Of a DNA stretch of 64,000 nt, positions 22,610 to 34,096 are shown one piece after another. Both the position numbers and the translations under genes were made by a program. This stretch comes from Gnetum montanum (taxonomy: Eukaryota > Streptophyta > Gnetopsida > Gnetales > Gnetaceae), in NCBI GenBank assembly GCA_015680685.1, contig MNCI01002984.1, positions 393,173 through 457,172 of the forward strand, given 5' to 3'. The notes beneath the pieces are model-generated. The model made no database searches. It saw only the letters and a list, made by a program, of their open reading frames with translations, and had not been told where the DNA came from. How positions within the stretch are numbered: the first letter of the stretch is position 1; each line of letters opens with the position of its first letter.

Positions 22610-23340
22610 TGTTAAAAAGAAGATTGAAATGCTCATAAAAGATAGATTCAAGTAGCCTATAATAGATAGTGAAAGGATTAGTTCACTTATTATTGTGTCA
22701 AAGAAAGGGGATTACTAGAGGATCTATATTAACTTTAGGTTGTTGAATATGATAACCTTCAAGGATCATTTTTCATTTCCATTTTTGGCTAGGTGTTGGA
22801 CACCATTGTAGGACATAAGTCTTATAGCTTCCTAGATGGCTATAGTGGCTACAATCAAACCTAGATAGTCTTAGAAGATCATATCAAAACTACATTCAAA
22901 AGTCCATTGGGAAATCTTGCTTACAAAAATATGCTCTTTGGCTTGTGCAATGTCCTTGCAATATTCCAATGTTTAGTCCTTAGTATCTTGCAGCAATAAA
23001 TTGATAATGGTATAAAAGTATTCATGGATGGCTTCTCCATCTACAACTCTGATTTTGAGCAAGCATTGGGCCATCTAAAGCAGGTGTTGAAATGATGTGT
23101 AAAAACTAATTTTAAGTTTAACTAGGAAAAAACCATTTAATGATCTAGGAGGATACTATTCTTGGATAATAAGTGTCAAAGAAAGAAATAGAGATGGATC
23201 CTGAGAAGATAAGAATGATCCAAGAAATAACATAGAGATAACAAACAATAGAAAATATGAGATCTTTCCTTGGATATGTGTGCTACTATAAAGGTTTCAT
23301 AGAAAACTTTTTTTAAAATTATTAAACTACTAGTGGAATT
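22610..23340 (+). pseudogene. element C reverse transcriptase
   Basis: Fragments in shifting frames: IVSKKGDY.RIYINFRLLN near 22695-22745, TFKDHFSFPF, a decayed DGYSGYNQ block near 22830, FGLCNVLA near 22940, and KVFMDGFS near 23015, where the FMDD catalytic box has become FMDG. LGYYRRFI-type sequence follows near 23280. Inactive. Confidence 0.75.
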
Positions 23341-23369
23341 AATGAAAAAGTATGCAACATTTAATTTGA

Positions 23370-23760
23370 CCAAGGAATGCAATCATACATTTAAATATCT
23401 GAAATAAAAGCTTATATAAACTCCATTCCTACAAGTTTTTGAGTGATCTAAACCATTGTATATCATGATAGATGTATCCAAGTGTTTCTTGGAAGTCATG
23501 CTTAGATAACTCAATTTCAAAAGAACATCCATACTATATCCATTGCATGCTCAAGATCATCACAAATGTACATCTAAACTATACTATCCTAGAAAAAGAT
23601 CTTATGATTGTTGAGTATGCCACAAAACATTTTAGGCACTATGTGCATGGATATCTAGTTTTTGTGGACACTGATCATAGTATAATTTGATTCCTTATGA
23701 ATAAGCCATCACTTAGCCCTTGTATCATATTATGACTAGTAATATTAGAAGAGTTCGACA
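23370..23760 (+). pseudogene. element C RNase H
   Basis: MIDVSKC near 23465 stands for the usual DASN block, then INVHLNYTILEKDL, KHFRHYVHGYLVFV and DTDHSII near 23560-23690, matching Ty3/gypsy RNase H. Frames are broken. Confidence 0.7.
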
Positions 23761-24137
23761 TAACCATGTTTGATTAAAAGAAGATCAAAAAAATTGTAGC
23801 TAATCACTTGTCTTTATTACAATGGGATAATAAAATGGATGAAAAGCCATTCTTTGATCAATTCCTTGATGAACTATTATTTATAAAAGTAACAATGATT
23901 ACATTTGACATAGTTAAGCCTTGGTACACTAATTATCTCACTTACTTGCTCACACAAGAAGTTTTTATTGAATGATGCAAACATAGGAAATAATAATTTA
24001 TACACTAATTTAAATACTATATGGAGTTTGAGGAAATCTCTATAAAATTTGTATAGATGGCTTAATGTAATGGTGCATTCTAGAAGTAGATCAAATTAAA
24101 GTTTTCTAGGATGCTCACAAGGGACCTTGTGGAGACC

Positions 24138-24142
24138 ATTAT
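24138..24142. repeat. target-site duplication of element D (ATTAT)
   Basis: ATTAT before the 5' LTR of D pairs with ACTAT at 31087-31091 after its 3' end, one substitution. Removing D rejoins the integrase of C (GGAGACCATTAT to GTAGGAAGATG), matching the uninterrupted element E near 42050-42070. Confidence 0.8.
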
Positions 24143-25085
24143 TGATGAATCATTAGTTTGCTTGTCAGTGCATCTCAGTTGGCTATTATGTCACATCCAC
24201 AATGTCATAGATGCTACGTTGCAGGTGTTTTATGAAAAAGTGAAATTTTGATCAACTATGATATTGTATATTTGATATCGTAGCACATGTTATGTCAACA
24301 TATATTCAATATCATAGGATGCATGCCTACCTATAAATACAGCACTTGGGGGTATGATCCAAATAACTTTCATTCCATCCTTAGGTATACTCTTTTAATT
24401 TTTTTTCATAGTTTTAGTGATAGAGAATGTTCCTAGTGTGGTGTTGAGTAGTTGTATGTAATCTTAGTGAGGTGTACTTGGGCACAATTCATGTCTAAAA
24501 ATAAAGATCGAGATTTCTTTTCATCATTATATCATCCACTTAGTTTTGCTATTTTACTTAGCATGGTTTTTACTATTTGATTGTTTACATTTCTAAGTAC
24601 TTTACTTTATTTGTTCATTAGTAAAGTGTAATGAGTATGACTGGTTTCAAGCATTTAAGTGTAATCATTTGGTAATCCCAGTAGTGTTATAGCTTGGTTT
24701 GTCCAGTAGCATAATGCTTGGTAACCCAGTGATGGTTACATGAGCCGAAGACATGTATGGTAAGCTAGGATCAAATGCTCATTGCTATAGGCTAGAGTAG
24801 ATTTATAGTACCACCATTACTTAGATTTAGATTATTATTCTTAACTTTCATCATGTTCACAGCTAGGAGTATTAAAGGCCAAACAACATCAATTATCATA
24901 TGTCTCACTTTGGACTATACCATATGTGACAAAGCTACCACTAGGCTGAGTGGGAAGATAGTGTTCTATGATCGATGTTTACAATCTAGATGCCACAACT
25001 AGTCCCATCCATGGAATTTGACTGGATCATGCATGAATGCTTGTGATTCATATGGTTGGGCATAGGGGGTACTCGCTGCTCATCA
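24143..25085 (+). repeat. element D 5' LTR
   Basis: Begins TGATGAATCATTAG and ends GCTGCTCATCA. TATAAATA at 24332-24339, with several GATATTG/GATATCG motifs at 24250-24320 upstream of it. Family termini agree with A and E. Confidence 0.85.
24332..24339 (+). promoter_or_regulatory. element D LTR TATA box
   Basis: TATAAATA, at the same relative position as in A and E. Confidence 0.6.
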
Positions 25086-25086
25086 T

Positions 25087-25105
25087 TGGCGTCATTGCTA
25101 GGGAT
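25087..25105 (+). promoter_or_regulatory. element D primer binding site (tRNA-Asp type)
   Basis: TGGCGTCATTGCTAGGGAT right after the LTR; differs from TGGCGCCGTTGCCGGGGAT at four positions, all transitions. Confidence 0.8.
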
Positions 25106-25217
25106 GGTGCTAGTTATCTAGATCAATTTTATTATACACAATCATTGTAAATGTATTAATGATCTATCTTTTAGAAAACATTAATATTCTTAAGTCACAC
25201 ATATTATAAAAAAAAAC

Positions 25218-26640
25218 CATGTCTTCTTCACATAGGGCTAATAATGCATCATATGATGAAAACACTAGTAGGAGAAATGATAGGACTTACATTGAGGAAA
25301 ACTAAAGTAAACAACCAAAAATAGGGGTTTCCTATGCTCATTTAGACCTTTACTATATACAATTAAAGACTATGTTCAACTAATGCAAATGATCCTAGAG
25401 GAGATGAAGTAAGTCCTAGAATAAGGAGGGCCTTAAGGCCTAGGGCCTCCTCCAAACCTAGAAGAAATAAATCAAGGGACCATAGGGGGAGATATAGTAG
25501 CCATGGTGATTCTCTTGGCTCCCCATCTTCCTCTTCCTCTTCCACATCTAGTTTTGACAAGGATGAACATAGGTATAAAAATAGAGATACACTAAGGGAT
25601 CAAGATGAAGATAGAAATATAAATAGATGAGATCATCAAAGTGAGCATAGATGAGATTATCATAATTAGATAAATAGAAATAGAAATCATCAGCATGACA
25701 TGTTTGATGATGAAGAATCCTTATTGGCTACTTTGAGCATGATGGAGATAATAGAGGTAGTTAGAATACCCCATATGCATCAAAGGAAAAGTTGCATTAA
25801 AAGGCTTGATATGAATAACATCCATAAATTTGTGAGAGGCTATCACTCTAATCCAAAACATCACTTACAAGCCTTCCATGATCCCTGCATCTTGTAGAAA
25901 ATCAAGAGTAAGTGGCAAAAGCTTAAGATCTTTCCTAAGAAACTAATTAATAAAGCTGAAAGTTGGTATAGGTCATTGTTACCAAATTCAATCCATCAAT
26001 GGTCCACAATGCTGGAACTCTTCAACAAGAAATCCCAAACCTATGCAAGAGTGCCCAACCTAAGAAAACAAATGCAAGGATGGATGCAAGAAAAGCATGA
26101 ATCCTTGGATGTGGCCTTAGATAGATACTATTTGCTACTACATAGATGTCCAAGCCATGATTTCTCTCAAAAAGAGTAGCTTTTCCACAACATAGATGGG
26201 CTTCGTAACTAAACGAGAGAGACCTTTGGAATTTATGCCCAAGGTCAGTTATTCAAATTAAAATCTCATCAGATACAAAGGCTAGTTGAGTAGGTGGCAA
26301 AAGAAGAAGGAGAGCTAGGTAAATAAGAGAATGTAGAGGAATATAACTGGGATCCAACTCTTCAAAAGAATGGGATCCATATCTATGATGAGTAAAAAGA
26401 GGCATCTCTTGATGAGGTGATTTCACAATAAACCTTGTCAATACAAAAGTCTATCACTAAACTTGAAGCAAGGATAGATAAGATGTGGGAGTCGATAAAT
26501 GACAAAGTTATGACCTACATGAAAACCATAGAGGATATGGCAATGCAAAAAGGATCAGGTGATCAAAATAAGAAGAGGAAAAAGAACAAAGAAACAGGTA
26601 GGAACACTTATTAGCAAAAAAGGAAAATAGCTCTTGTAGA
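25218..26640 (+). pseudogene. element D Gag
   Basis: Starts MSSSHRANNASYDEN near 25218. Ser-rich patch near 25515-25550 (SSSSSST). Capsid region at about 25830-26300: HKFVRGYHSNPKHHLQAFHD, NKAESWYRSL, STMLELFNKK, KHESLDVALDRYYLLLHRC, HDFSQKE, NIDGLRN, then KSHQIQRLVE. A basic/acidic tail (KKRKKNKETG, EEARDSTTEEDDG) continues to 26690. Several in-frame stops, fewer than in C. Capsid role inferred from the family. Confidence 0.78.
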
Positions 26641-27900
26641 AGAGGCTAGAGACTCAACCACAGAAGAGGATGATGGATGTAACATCTACCAATATGACCA
26701 TCCAAAGGGCTATTACCCAGTTATGTTACATCTACAACAGTTTGGAGCTTTTTCTTTGAATCCTAAGTTTGTACAAAAGCAAATATGTAGGAAATTACCT
26801 CACTTACAAGGTAATTATAGATAGTCCTACAACCAATTGTACTATTCTAATGCAACTTCTTATCAACGTTAAAACTGCTATTACTCAGAGTGGAAAAATC
26901 CATAATTATGGGGGATGCCATCAACAAACCAACAATACCCTTATTGCTAGCGAAACCCTTATGACTACTATGTTCAACAACTTGTTTCTCCAAATGGTTC
27001 TACTTCCTTTACCTCGAATCACTACTATCACTCTTTCAAATATCATCAACTCATAGAATCTCTTGTGGGATCCCCATCTCAAACCTCTTATCCTCTGTGA
27101 CATCCTCAATATTCTCATACTTCCCTTCACCATATGTCACCATGAATAACATAGGAAGGATTGACATCACATCATCAATGGAAGAATGTCACTTGTGTTG
27201 CAAACATACACTTAAATGATAATTTTAGTATATCTCAATCATAATCTTGAAAACATCCTTTCTTTAGGATAGTTTCCACACATAAGCACAAAATGCATAG
27301 ACCTACTGGCTCATCAAAACCATCACCAGGTCAGCCAGATGCAACTCCCTTCCTCACCAAAATAATGTCTTCTAGTCCTATGCAAGGGCCAACATCCATT
27401 ACCACTCTAATGTAAAACATAATAGATGAACCTATCAATGTGGAGAGATAGGTGATTCCATACATTACTACTAAAAAAGAAGGGTGTATTTTTGGTTTGA
27501 TCTTTCAAAATGTCAACACATTCATTACACTAGTCCACAACAAATGTGAAGAACAAGTGTGTGCACAAGAGAGAGTAGGGGCCACTAAACCAAAAGACAG
27601 ATAGTGGCCAAAAATTGAGAACTTTCAATGGTGCAAAATGTGCATGGAACAATCTGAACCACTTATGAATTCCCATTCTAAGAAAATGACCCCAACTAAG
27701 AACTTACAAATGGAAACACTAAACCACAATCATACACCAACAGAAAGAGGAACTAAGGACTTGGATGATAAAAATTTAATTATAATCACAATTATATGGG
27801 ATGATAACAGAAAAACTAAATCACCAAGAATGGTAAGTACAAAATCTCAAGTGTATGATCCAAGGAACTAAGATGCATTTTTTGAACACTTTCCCATAAG
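26641..27900 (+). pseudogene. element D Gag tail and decayed remnant
   Basis: CNIYQYDHPKGYYP near 26680-26720 is the family Cys/His motif with Cys residues changed to Tyr. A Tyr/Asn/Pro-rich stretch follows. From about 27300 only weakly coding-like sequence remains (CMEQSEPLMNSHSKK near 27640 may correspond to the Cys-containing linker after the protease). No protease active site or RT motif was seen. Confidence 0.5.
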
Positions 27901-27929
27901 TTCAATCGTGGGAAGAGGCCTTATCTTGA

Positions 27930-28200
27930 CTTAGGAATTAATAAGTGCTTTTTAACTTTTTTGTTTTCTACTTTTTTGTGGTTTATAATTTTTTATTATA
28001 CCTTTTTCTCTTCTTAATACTTTTTCACATTCTTTAATATCTTCTCATTCTTTTATACCTTTTCATTTCTTAAACTTTTAATATTTTTTAATATTTTCTA
28101 ATTCTTTGATAATTTTTCATTCCTTTTATGTTTTTAATTCTTGATATCTTTTCTAATTTTTAGTATTTTTTCTTCATTTTACTTGTACATATTCTTGTCA
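27930..28200 (+). repeat. T-rich tract after the coding region of D
   Basis: A 270-bp, strongly T-biased stretch with recurring TTTTTC-A-TTCTTTAATA-like phrases. Equivalent tracts lie at about 32230-32400 in C and 43200-43420 in E at the same place, directly after the coding region. Low-complexity but positionally conserved. Confidence 0.6.
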
Positions 28201-29998
28201 ATTTTCAATAAAACACATTAAATAAGGCAAGATGTAGTCCCAATAAGGTGAAGATTTCTCTATATTATCAATCATAAGGGACTGGTTATCTATACAGTGA
28301 GACCACATCATCCATCCACCCATTCTATTAATAGGAGGATTTTACCATGGTCATAATGATCTTTTCATAATAAAACTAAGAGTAAACTTGTGATTATGCC
28401 TAGACAGAAGACTGAAGAACCAAGTGGGAATGCAAATGGTGCAACATCAAAAGAATTTGTGGATTCTTTTAGATTATTACTGTGAGTTCTATCTTGTCGC
28501 TTAGGTTGTATTATATCCTTGTAGATCTAATGAAAAATGGATGTAAGAGTACAATAAGTGCTACCTTACCATGTCACTAGAAAGACATGTACCCATGCCT
28601 GAAGGTAGTCCTTTGGTAAGGTTGACATAGTTAAAAATAAAATAAATACATAAGAATAAATTTCTGGGGGTTCCACTAGATAGACATTTTACCCATGTTT
28701 GATGGTAGATGGCTTATCAAGAATCTATAAAAATCATACAAAGTGCAATGAATAAACTTCTCCCTTAGATAATATGCCAAGTGGTATTACTCTTTGCAAC
28801 AATGGTAGTCTTATGATTATCAATCCAAGAGATGAAACAATTTGATGTCATTGGAAAGTGGTTTGGACTTAGTTTGGATCTTGGAAAGAAGGGATAATGA
28901 TTACTTTAACCATTAATGATACATAAGAATTCATTATTCCTATGGTAAGATACCTCACGTCCCAAGTTCAGCAATCCTTTCTCTAATCCATCTCACCTCA
29001 CTATATATTTAATCATAACTTGTGGTTTTGTGTAATATAGCATTATTTTCCCAATTTGTCAATACTAACATGTGTGTTTTACTAGATAGATATGTCTTGA
29101 ATTCAACTCCTTGAGTACCTAAGGACACTTTAGGCATGGTTATACAAGGGCACTAAAGGCTGGAGCTTGCTTTGGGGAGAAGCCACTTGTAAACACTTGT
29201 ATTTTATACTTGCTAAGCAATTTCACATCATCTTATGCCTTCCAAGATCAATCAAAATCTAATAAATACTTTTTGTAATCTCTAATACTTTGTCCATACA
29301 TCAGAAATTCATTACCCATCTCTTATCCATAAATAAAATTTCACTGCCCAAGATTCCTTTTTTAAGAATGTCAAATTTTCAAAAACTATGCATCATTAAT
29401 GGCCATGACCCTCTAGATAAGATTTACATCTTCCAAATATTGCATTTGACTCATTTTTTGCAAGAAAAATCAATGAAAGTTTTGAAATCTTTTAATAGTG
29501 ATGACATAGCTACGATGTTGTAGGCATCTACGATGTCACACATATAAAAATAGTATAAATACTCATAGGAGTTACTGAAATTTTTCACTTCCTCATTTTG
29601 CAATAAGAGAGTTATTTCAGTTTTTTTTAGAACTCTTGCACACTAGCTTCCAAAGGCCATAACTTCATTCTCATAGCTCTAACTCTAATTTCCAAAATTC
29701 TTAAATCCTATTGTTCATGGAGTGCTCAACTTAGTCATTGGGGGGTAGGCGGTTGGTAGGGTGTGCATTGTGTGATATAAGAAAAAATTTGAAAATTTGA
29801 GCAAAAAATTATTAACACTCAAAGATACTATAAAGGGTAAGTACAAAGAAATAATAATAATCTTAATGTAATCAATAAACCTAAGGCTAGAAAGATTTAT
29901 ATCATACCCCTAATAGATCATATCAACTATTTTAGGCCATAATAAGAAAAGAAAACGATAGAAGACCATAAGTAACTAAAAGATATAACACCTAAAGG
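28201..29998 (+). other. element D 3' non-coding domain
   Basis: Corresponds in part to C (about 32450-33600) and E (about 43450-44640), with phrases such as ATTAATAGGAGG near 28330 and CACTAGATAGACATGTACCCATG near 28575 (split match to C near 32775). 29290-29760 is similar to C at about 33620-34100, including a TATAAATAC box near 29554, and may be an LTR fragment of yet another family. No gene. Confidence 0.5.
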
Positions 29999-30412
29999 TT
30001 TCCTTTTTTGCAAATTTTTCTAACTCTATAATCATAATATGATAAGAACTTGATTTAACCAAGGGTATGAGTGAGGTAACAAGCTATTAAGAGCTAGTAT
30101 GAACATTCTAATAATTTCACATCCTTGTTGATTTGCAGATGGCCCCAAAGAGACTACTAGAAGGAGGACCTTCACAACACAGAAGTTGTAAAGATGCAAC
30201 TCTAAGCATCTCCATTATGGCCCACACTAACCAATAGTGGTGAATGGAACCTAGGAGAAACGTACCAATTCTGGTGAAATAAAGAAGCCAATGTAATAGT
30301 TAAAATCAAAGGAGTCTCTTTGTCATACTCAGTAAAGAGGACATATGAAAAAAGAAGACAAGGGCAGAAGAGGAAAAACTTTTCAGGAGCATAACAACAA
30401 AGGGAAGAAGTA
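29999..30412 (+). repeat. inverted repeat, left arm (element D)
   Basis: Pairs with 30640-31046 in reverse complement. Opens with TTTCCTTTTTTGCAAA, whose complement closes the right arm at about 31031-31046. Corresponds to the family 3' domain in sense orientation. Confidence 0.85.
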
Positions 30413-30639
30413 ACTAATGAATCATCATACCTCCATGAATGACTAAAAACTCATTCTTGAGTTAATAGGATAGGACTGAGCTTTCTTTAGAAAATTGGAA
30501 AGGTATGAGATTATTAATTGACTCTGATTGTTGTAGTGGAGCATACAAAAAATGACATAGTTACATGAAAAAATAAAAATAAAAATTAAGGTGGATCAAT
30601 GTAGTTCATATTTTAGGTAGGGGTGGCACTTGCATATGT
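30413..30639 (-). other. inverted-repeat loop with a reversed polypurine tract
   Basis: Read on the - strand this gives the end of the family 3' domain, a purine box (CATGGAGGTA) and TGATGATTCATTAG, which matches the first bases of the D LTR. So the loop holds the 3' LTR start in the wrong orientation. Confidence 0.65.
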
Positions 30640-31046
30640 CTCTTCTCATCATTGTTAGCCTCAAAGTTTCTCCTCTCCTGCCCTTGTCTTCTTTTTCCAT
30701 ATGTCCTCTTTACTGAGTATGGCATAGAGATCCTTCAATTTTAACTATTGCATTGACCTCTTTATTTCACCAGAATTGGTACATTTATCCTAGGTTCCAT
30801 TCACCATTTTTGGTTAGTGTGGGCCATAATGGAGACACTTGGAGTTGCATCTTTATAGCTTCCGTGTTGTGAGGGTCCTCCTTCTAGTGGTCTCTTTGGG
30901 GCCATTTGCAATCAGCAAAGATATGAGATTATTAGAATGTTCACACCAGCGCTTAATAGCTTGTTACCTTACTCATACCCTTAGTTAAATCAAGTTATTA
31001 TCATATTATGATTACAAAGTTAGTAGAATTTGCAAAAAAGGAAATC
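30640..31046 (-). repeat. inverted repeat, right arm (element D)
   Basis: Reverse complement of 29999-30412 with scattered differences; for example CCTCCTTCTAGTGGTCTCTT near 30878 against its complement near 30160. Confidence 0.85.
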
Positions 31047-31048
31047 AT

Positions 31049-31086
31049 TTTTATGGTTGGGCATAGGGGGTACTTGCCACTCATCA
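31049..31086 (+). repeat. remnant of element D 3' LTR
   Basis: Only the last 38 bp survive: TTATGGTTGGGCATAGGGGG up to CACTCATCA, matching 25048-25085. Followed by the ACTAT duplication. Confidence 0.8.
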
Positions 31087-31091
31087 ACTAT

Positions 31092-31720
31092 GTAGGAAGA
31101 TGAATGATTATAAAAGTTCTCATGATAGTATATTTTTAACCAATAATCTTCAAGGATACCCATCAATTTATCCATTTCTACATAAGCTATCAACGTGACG
31201 GTGGGATAACTACAATGCTTAAATGTCCTTAAGAATGAATCCAACCATTGGGATTACTTAACTTGTGGAGAATTGATTTCATAGGTTCCATCACATCGAT
31301 GTCTAATGGGTAGTCCTACATTATCATTGTTGTAGACTATTGTACAAAATGGGTAGAAGCTGCAATAATGATTGATTGCACCATGGAAATAGCCATGAGA
31401 TCTTTTTAGCAACAAGTTATAAATAATTTTGGTATATCAAAGAACATTTATTTTCAATAATGGCACTCATTTTATGGATGCTACCTTTAAGAAACTAACG
31501 AGACACTTAGGGGTGGAACATAAACTTATTACACCTTATCATTTCCAAACCAATGGCCAAGTTGAAGTAACCAATATAGAGATTACACAAATCCTTATTA
31601 TAAAAATAAGCAAGTATAGGAAAGACTAGAGAATGAAACTTAACAATGCCTTATGAGCCTATCAATTCACTTGGAAACTTTCTATAGACTACTCCTCGTA
31701 TGAATTAGGATATGGTAAGT
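31092..31720 (+). pseudogene. element C integrase (continued after D)
   Basis: Resumes in the H2C2 region, then the catalytic core: WRIDFIGS near 31260, DYCTKWVEAA near 31335, FNNGTHFMDATFKKLTRHLG near 31450-31515 (second catalytic Asp changed to Asn), YHFQTNGQVEVTN near 31535-31575 (catalytic Glu kept). Frameshifts and stops between blocks. Element E provides the uninterrupted counterpart. Confidence 0.78.
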
Positions 31721-34096
31721 TACTAAAACTTCTAATTTAAATAGATCTATGTATGCTAAACATTACTTATGAGCTTGATCTTGACATTAGTTTAATATAG
31801 AAAGAATAACTTATGAATATTAACATGATAGATTAAAACCATAGGATAGTGCTCATGATGAATATGTTCCACAAGGCATACACCAAATAATGCAATAACA
31901 TTAGGATTAGATAAGTATAATTTAAATTAAAAGACAAGGTACTTTATTGGAACTTGATGAACATACCATAACATACTAAATTTCAAACATTATGTGAAGG
32001 ATCTTACATCACACATTCTACACTCAAATCTAGTGCCACACAAATATACCATCTTGGCTATCCATAGAAGCTCATTTTGGTCAACATGTAACAAAAAAAA
32101 TCATTTAGGAATTCCTAGGTAGCCATGCACTCAATTGATACCTCTACCACATTCAAAATTTATTCAATTTTTCATATCTTTATATTCAATCTTAGTTGTT
32201 GGGAAGCTATACAATCCAATTAATACCTTGTGGGGATAATTTTTTCATCTTTTTTTATAATGTTCTTTTTTTTTTGCATTTTCTATTTCTTAATACATTT
32301 TTCAATTCTTAGTAAATTTTACAATTCTTGATATTTTTTCCTATTTCTTTTATGTACTTTCTATTTCTTTTAATTAGTTATTTTCATATATTTATCAATA
32401 AAGTTGTTGCTTTTGTGTAGAAAATCAACTTTGTCATTGGAATTTTGTCCTATGCTATCAAAGTATTGAAGAAGTAATTATACATGATACTAAGACAACA
32501 ACATTCATCTCCTCAATTCCATTAATAAGAGGTTATTTTTATGGGAATGATATGATCCTCATCATATTTAAAAACTAAAATTGACTCATGATTATCACAA
32601 TTGGAAGAAAGGAGGAAGGAGTAAGAAAAATAAATAAGGTTGTGACATCAAGCGAATTTATTGATTTCTTAACCTCCATGTTGGGTTTCACTGACTCCAT
32701 GTTGACAAACTATCACTTATGCTTTTAAATATTTTGGAACATATTATTTACAAATAATTATTCTTTTATTATGTCACTAGATAGACATGTAACCATGATT
32801 GAATGTAGTCCTATGGAAAGGGTAACGAATTAAAATAATTAATTAAGATATAAAATAAGCATTCTTATAGTATCATTGGAAATACATATGACTCATGCTT
32901 AAAGGTAGGCTATTTTCAATAATTTCATGATCCTTGAACTCATCTCATTATATGATTGGAAAGACATTTGACACATGCCTAAAGGTGCTTCTTTGATGAG
33001 ATTACCATTGATTATAAGATTGGAAAAATATGACCTATGCCTAAAGTACTCTTCTAACAAATGGCCAAGAATCATAATGCATGTACTACAAATTAATTAA
33101 CTATTTATAAAAACTCTAATATATGATTCCCAATATCTCCTTTTTAAGTGATTTTGTTTTCAACATGGTGGTTAGTTAAACTCATGATGGTGGACCTTGG
33201 ATAATTTAATGCATGATGTTACTAGGAGTGGTTGGACTTGGTTAGGAATTTTAACTAATATGTATGATTGATTATTTAATCATGCTTCATATATGAGATC
33301 CATCTTAATGATGATCAAGTAGCTCATGTTCTACTTTTGCAATTCCTTTCTAATTACATGATTACCTCACTATTATGTTCTAATTATGAATTTGATTATT
33401 TTTATCTATTATAATATAGGGTTCCCAAATCAATAGCTGTATACATGTGTATTGGATCAAAGAAATGTTTCACATTTAATTCCTTGAGTATCTACAAACA
33501 GTTAAAGTAATGGTTGTACAAGAGCATTAAGGGTAGGAGCCTATGTTGGGAAGTAACCACTTGTATAACTCTAATGAATCATGAATAAGGATTAATACCA
33601 CATCCTCTAGAATATCATAGGTAGCTAATTTACGTTCATGCATTATTATTATATTTACTTTTCTTCATATTTATGTTTTATTCTATTATATTTTCAATTT
33701 TTATTTCTAAACCTTCTAATTTTGGCTAATATGACCTTGATACAACATGGTTTTCATTATTTCTAATCATTTTCTTTATAGGTAGGACTCACTCTCTAAT
33801 TGGACAAGCCTCAGGAAGCATTGGAACATTTAGGATGCAAGAAAATAATGAAATTTTAGTGAAAACAAAAGAAAAATAAGGTTTCGAGGATTCTTAATGC
33901 CATAGTTGCAACATCACAGGGACTAACAATGTTATAAATATGATGTCACCCATGTAGAATGCTATATATATGTGCCAACCACCCATAGAAATTTTTGTAT
34001 TTCGTCCAAACAAGAAGGGAATTTTTATCATTTCAAGAGCCCTGAGTCCTATTAACATGCTTTAAAAGCCCTTAAGCTTTAAATGCTGAGATCTTT
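31721..34096 (+). other. element C post-integrase and 3' non-coding domain
   Basis: The integrase tail decays by about 32090. A T-rich tract (32230-32400) and a 3' domain parallel to D and E follow. 33830-33970 holds a segment with a TATATATATG box (33962), similar to 29440-29560 in D. No gene; the 3' LTR of C was not recognised. Confidence 0.5.

Larger units (their letters stand above)
24143..31086 (+). mobile_element. element D: gag-only family-1 element nested in C
   Basis: 6.9 kb. Order: complete 5' LTR (24143-25085), tRNA-Asp-type primer site, Gag (25218-26640), Gag tail (26640-26830), a decayed remnant, a T-rich tract (27930-28200), a long 3' non-coding domain, an inverted duplication (29999-31046) and only the last 38 bp of the 3' LTR. 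Protease, RT, RNase H and integrase were not recognised. It sits in the integrase H2C2 region of C with a 5-bp duplication, so it inserted after C. Confidence 0.85.
16530..34096 (+). mobile_element. element C: decayed Ty3/gypsy element with nested insertions
   Basis: A + strand element of family 1. Order: LTR (about 16530-17499), primer site, Gag (17633-19390), foreign insert (19391-20850), Gag tail and linker (20851-21600), protease (21640-22060), RT (22610-23340), RNase H (23370-23760), integrase split by element D (24143-31086) and resumed at 31092-31720, then the 3' non-coding domain. Every domain carries many stops and frameshifts, more than A or E, so C is among the oldest elements here. 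The left border is approximate. No 3' LTR was recognised; the right border is set at a purine box (GTCATGGGGGATAC at 34093) and could be wrong. Confidence 0.8.
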
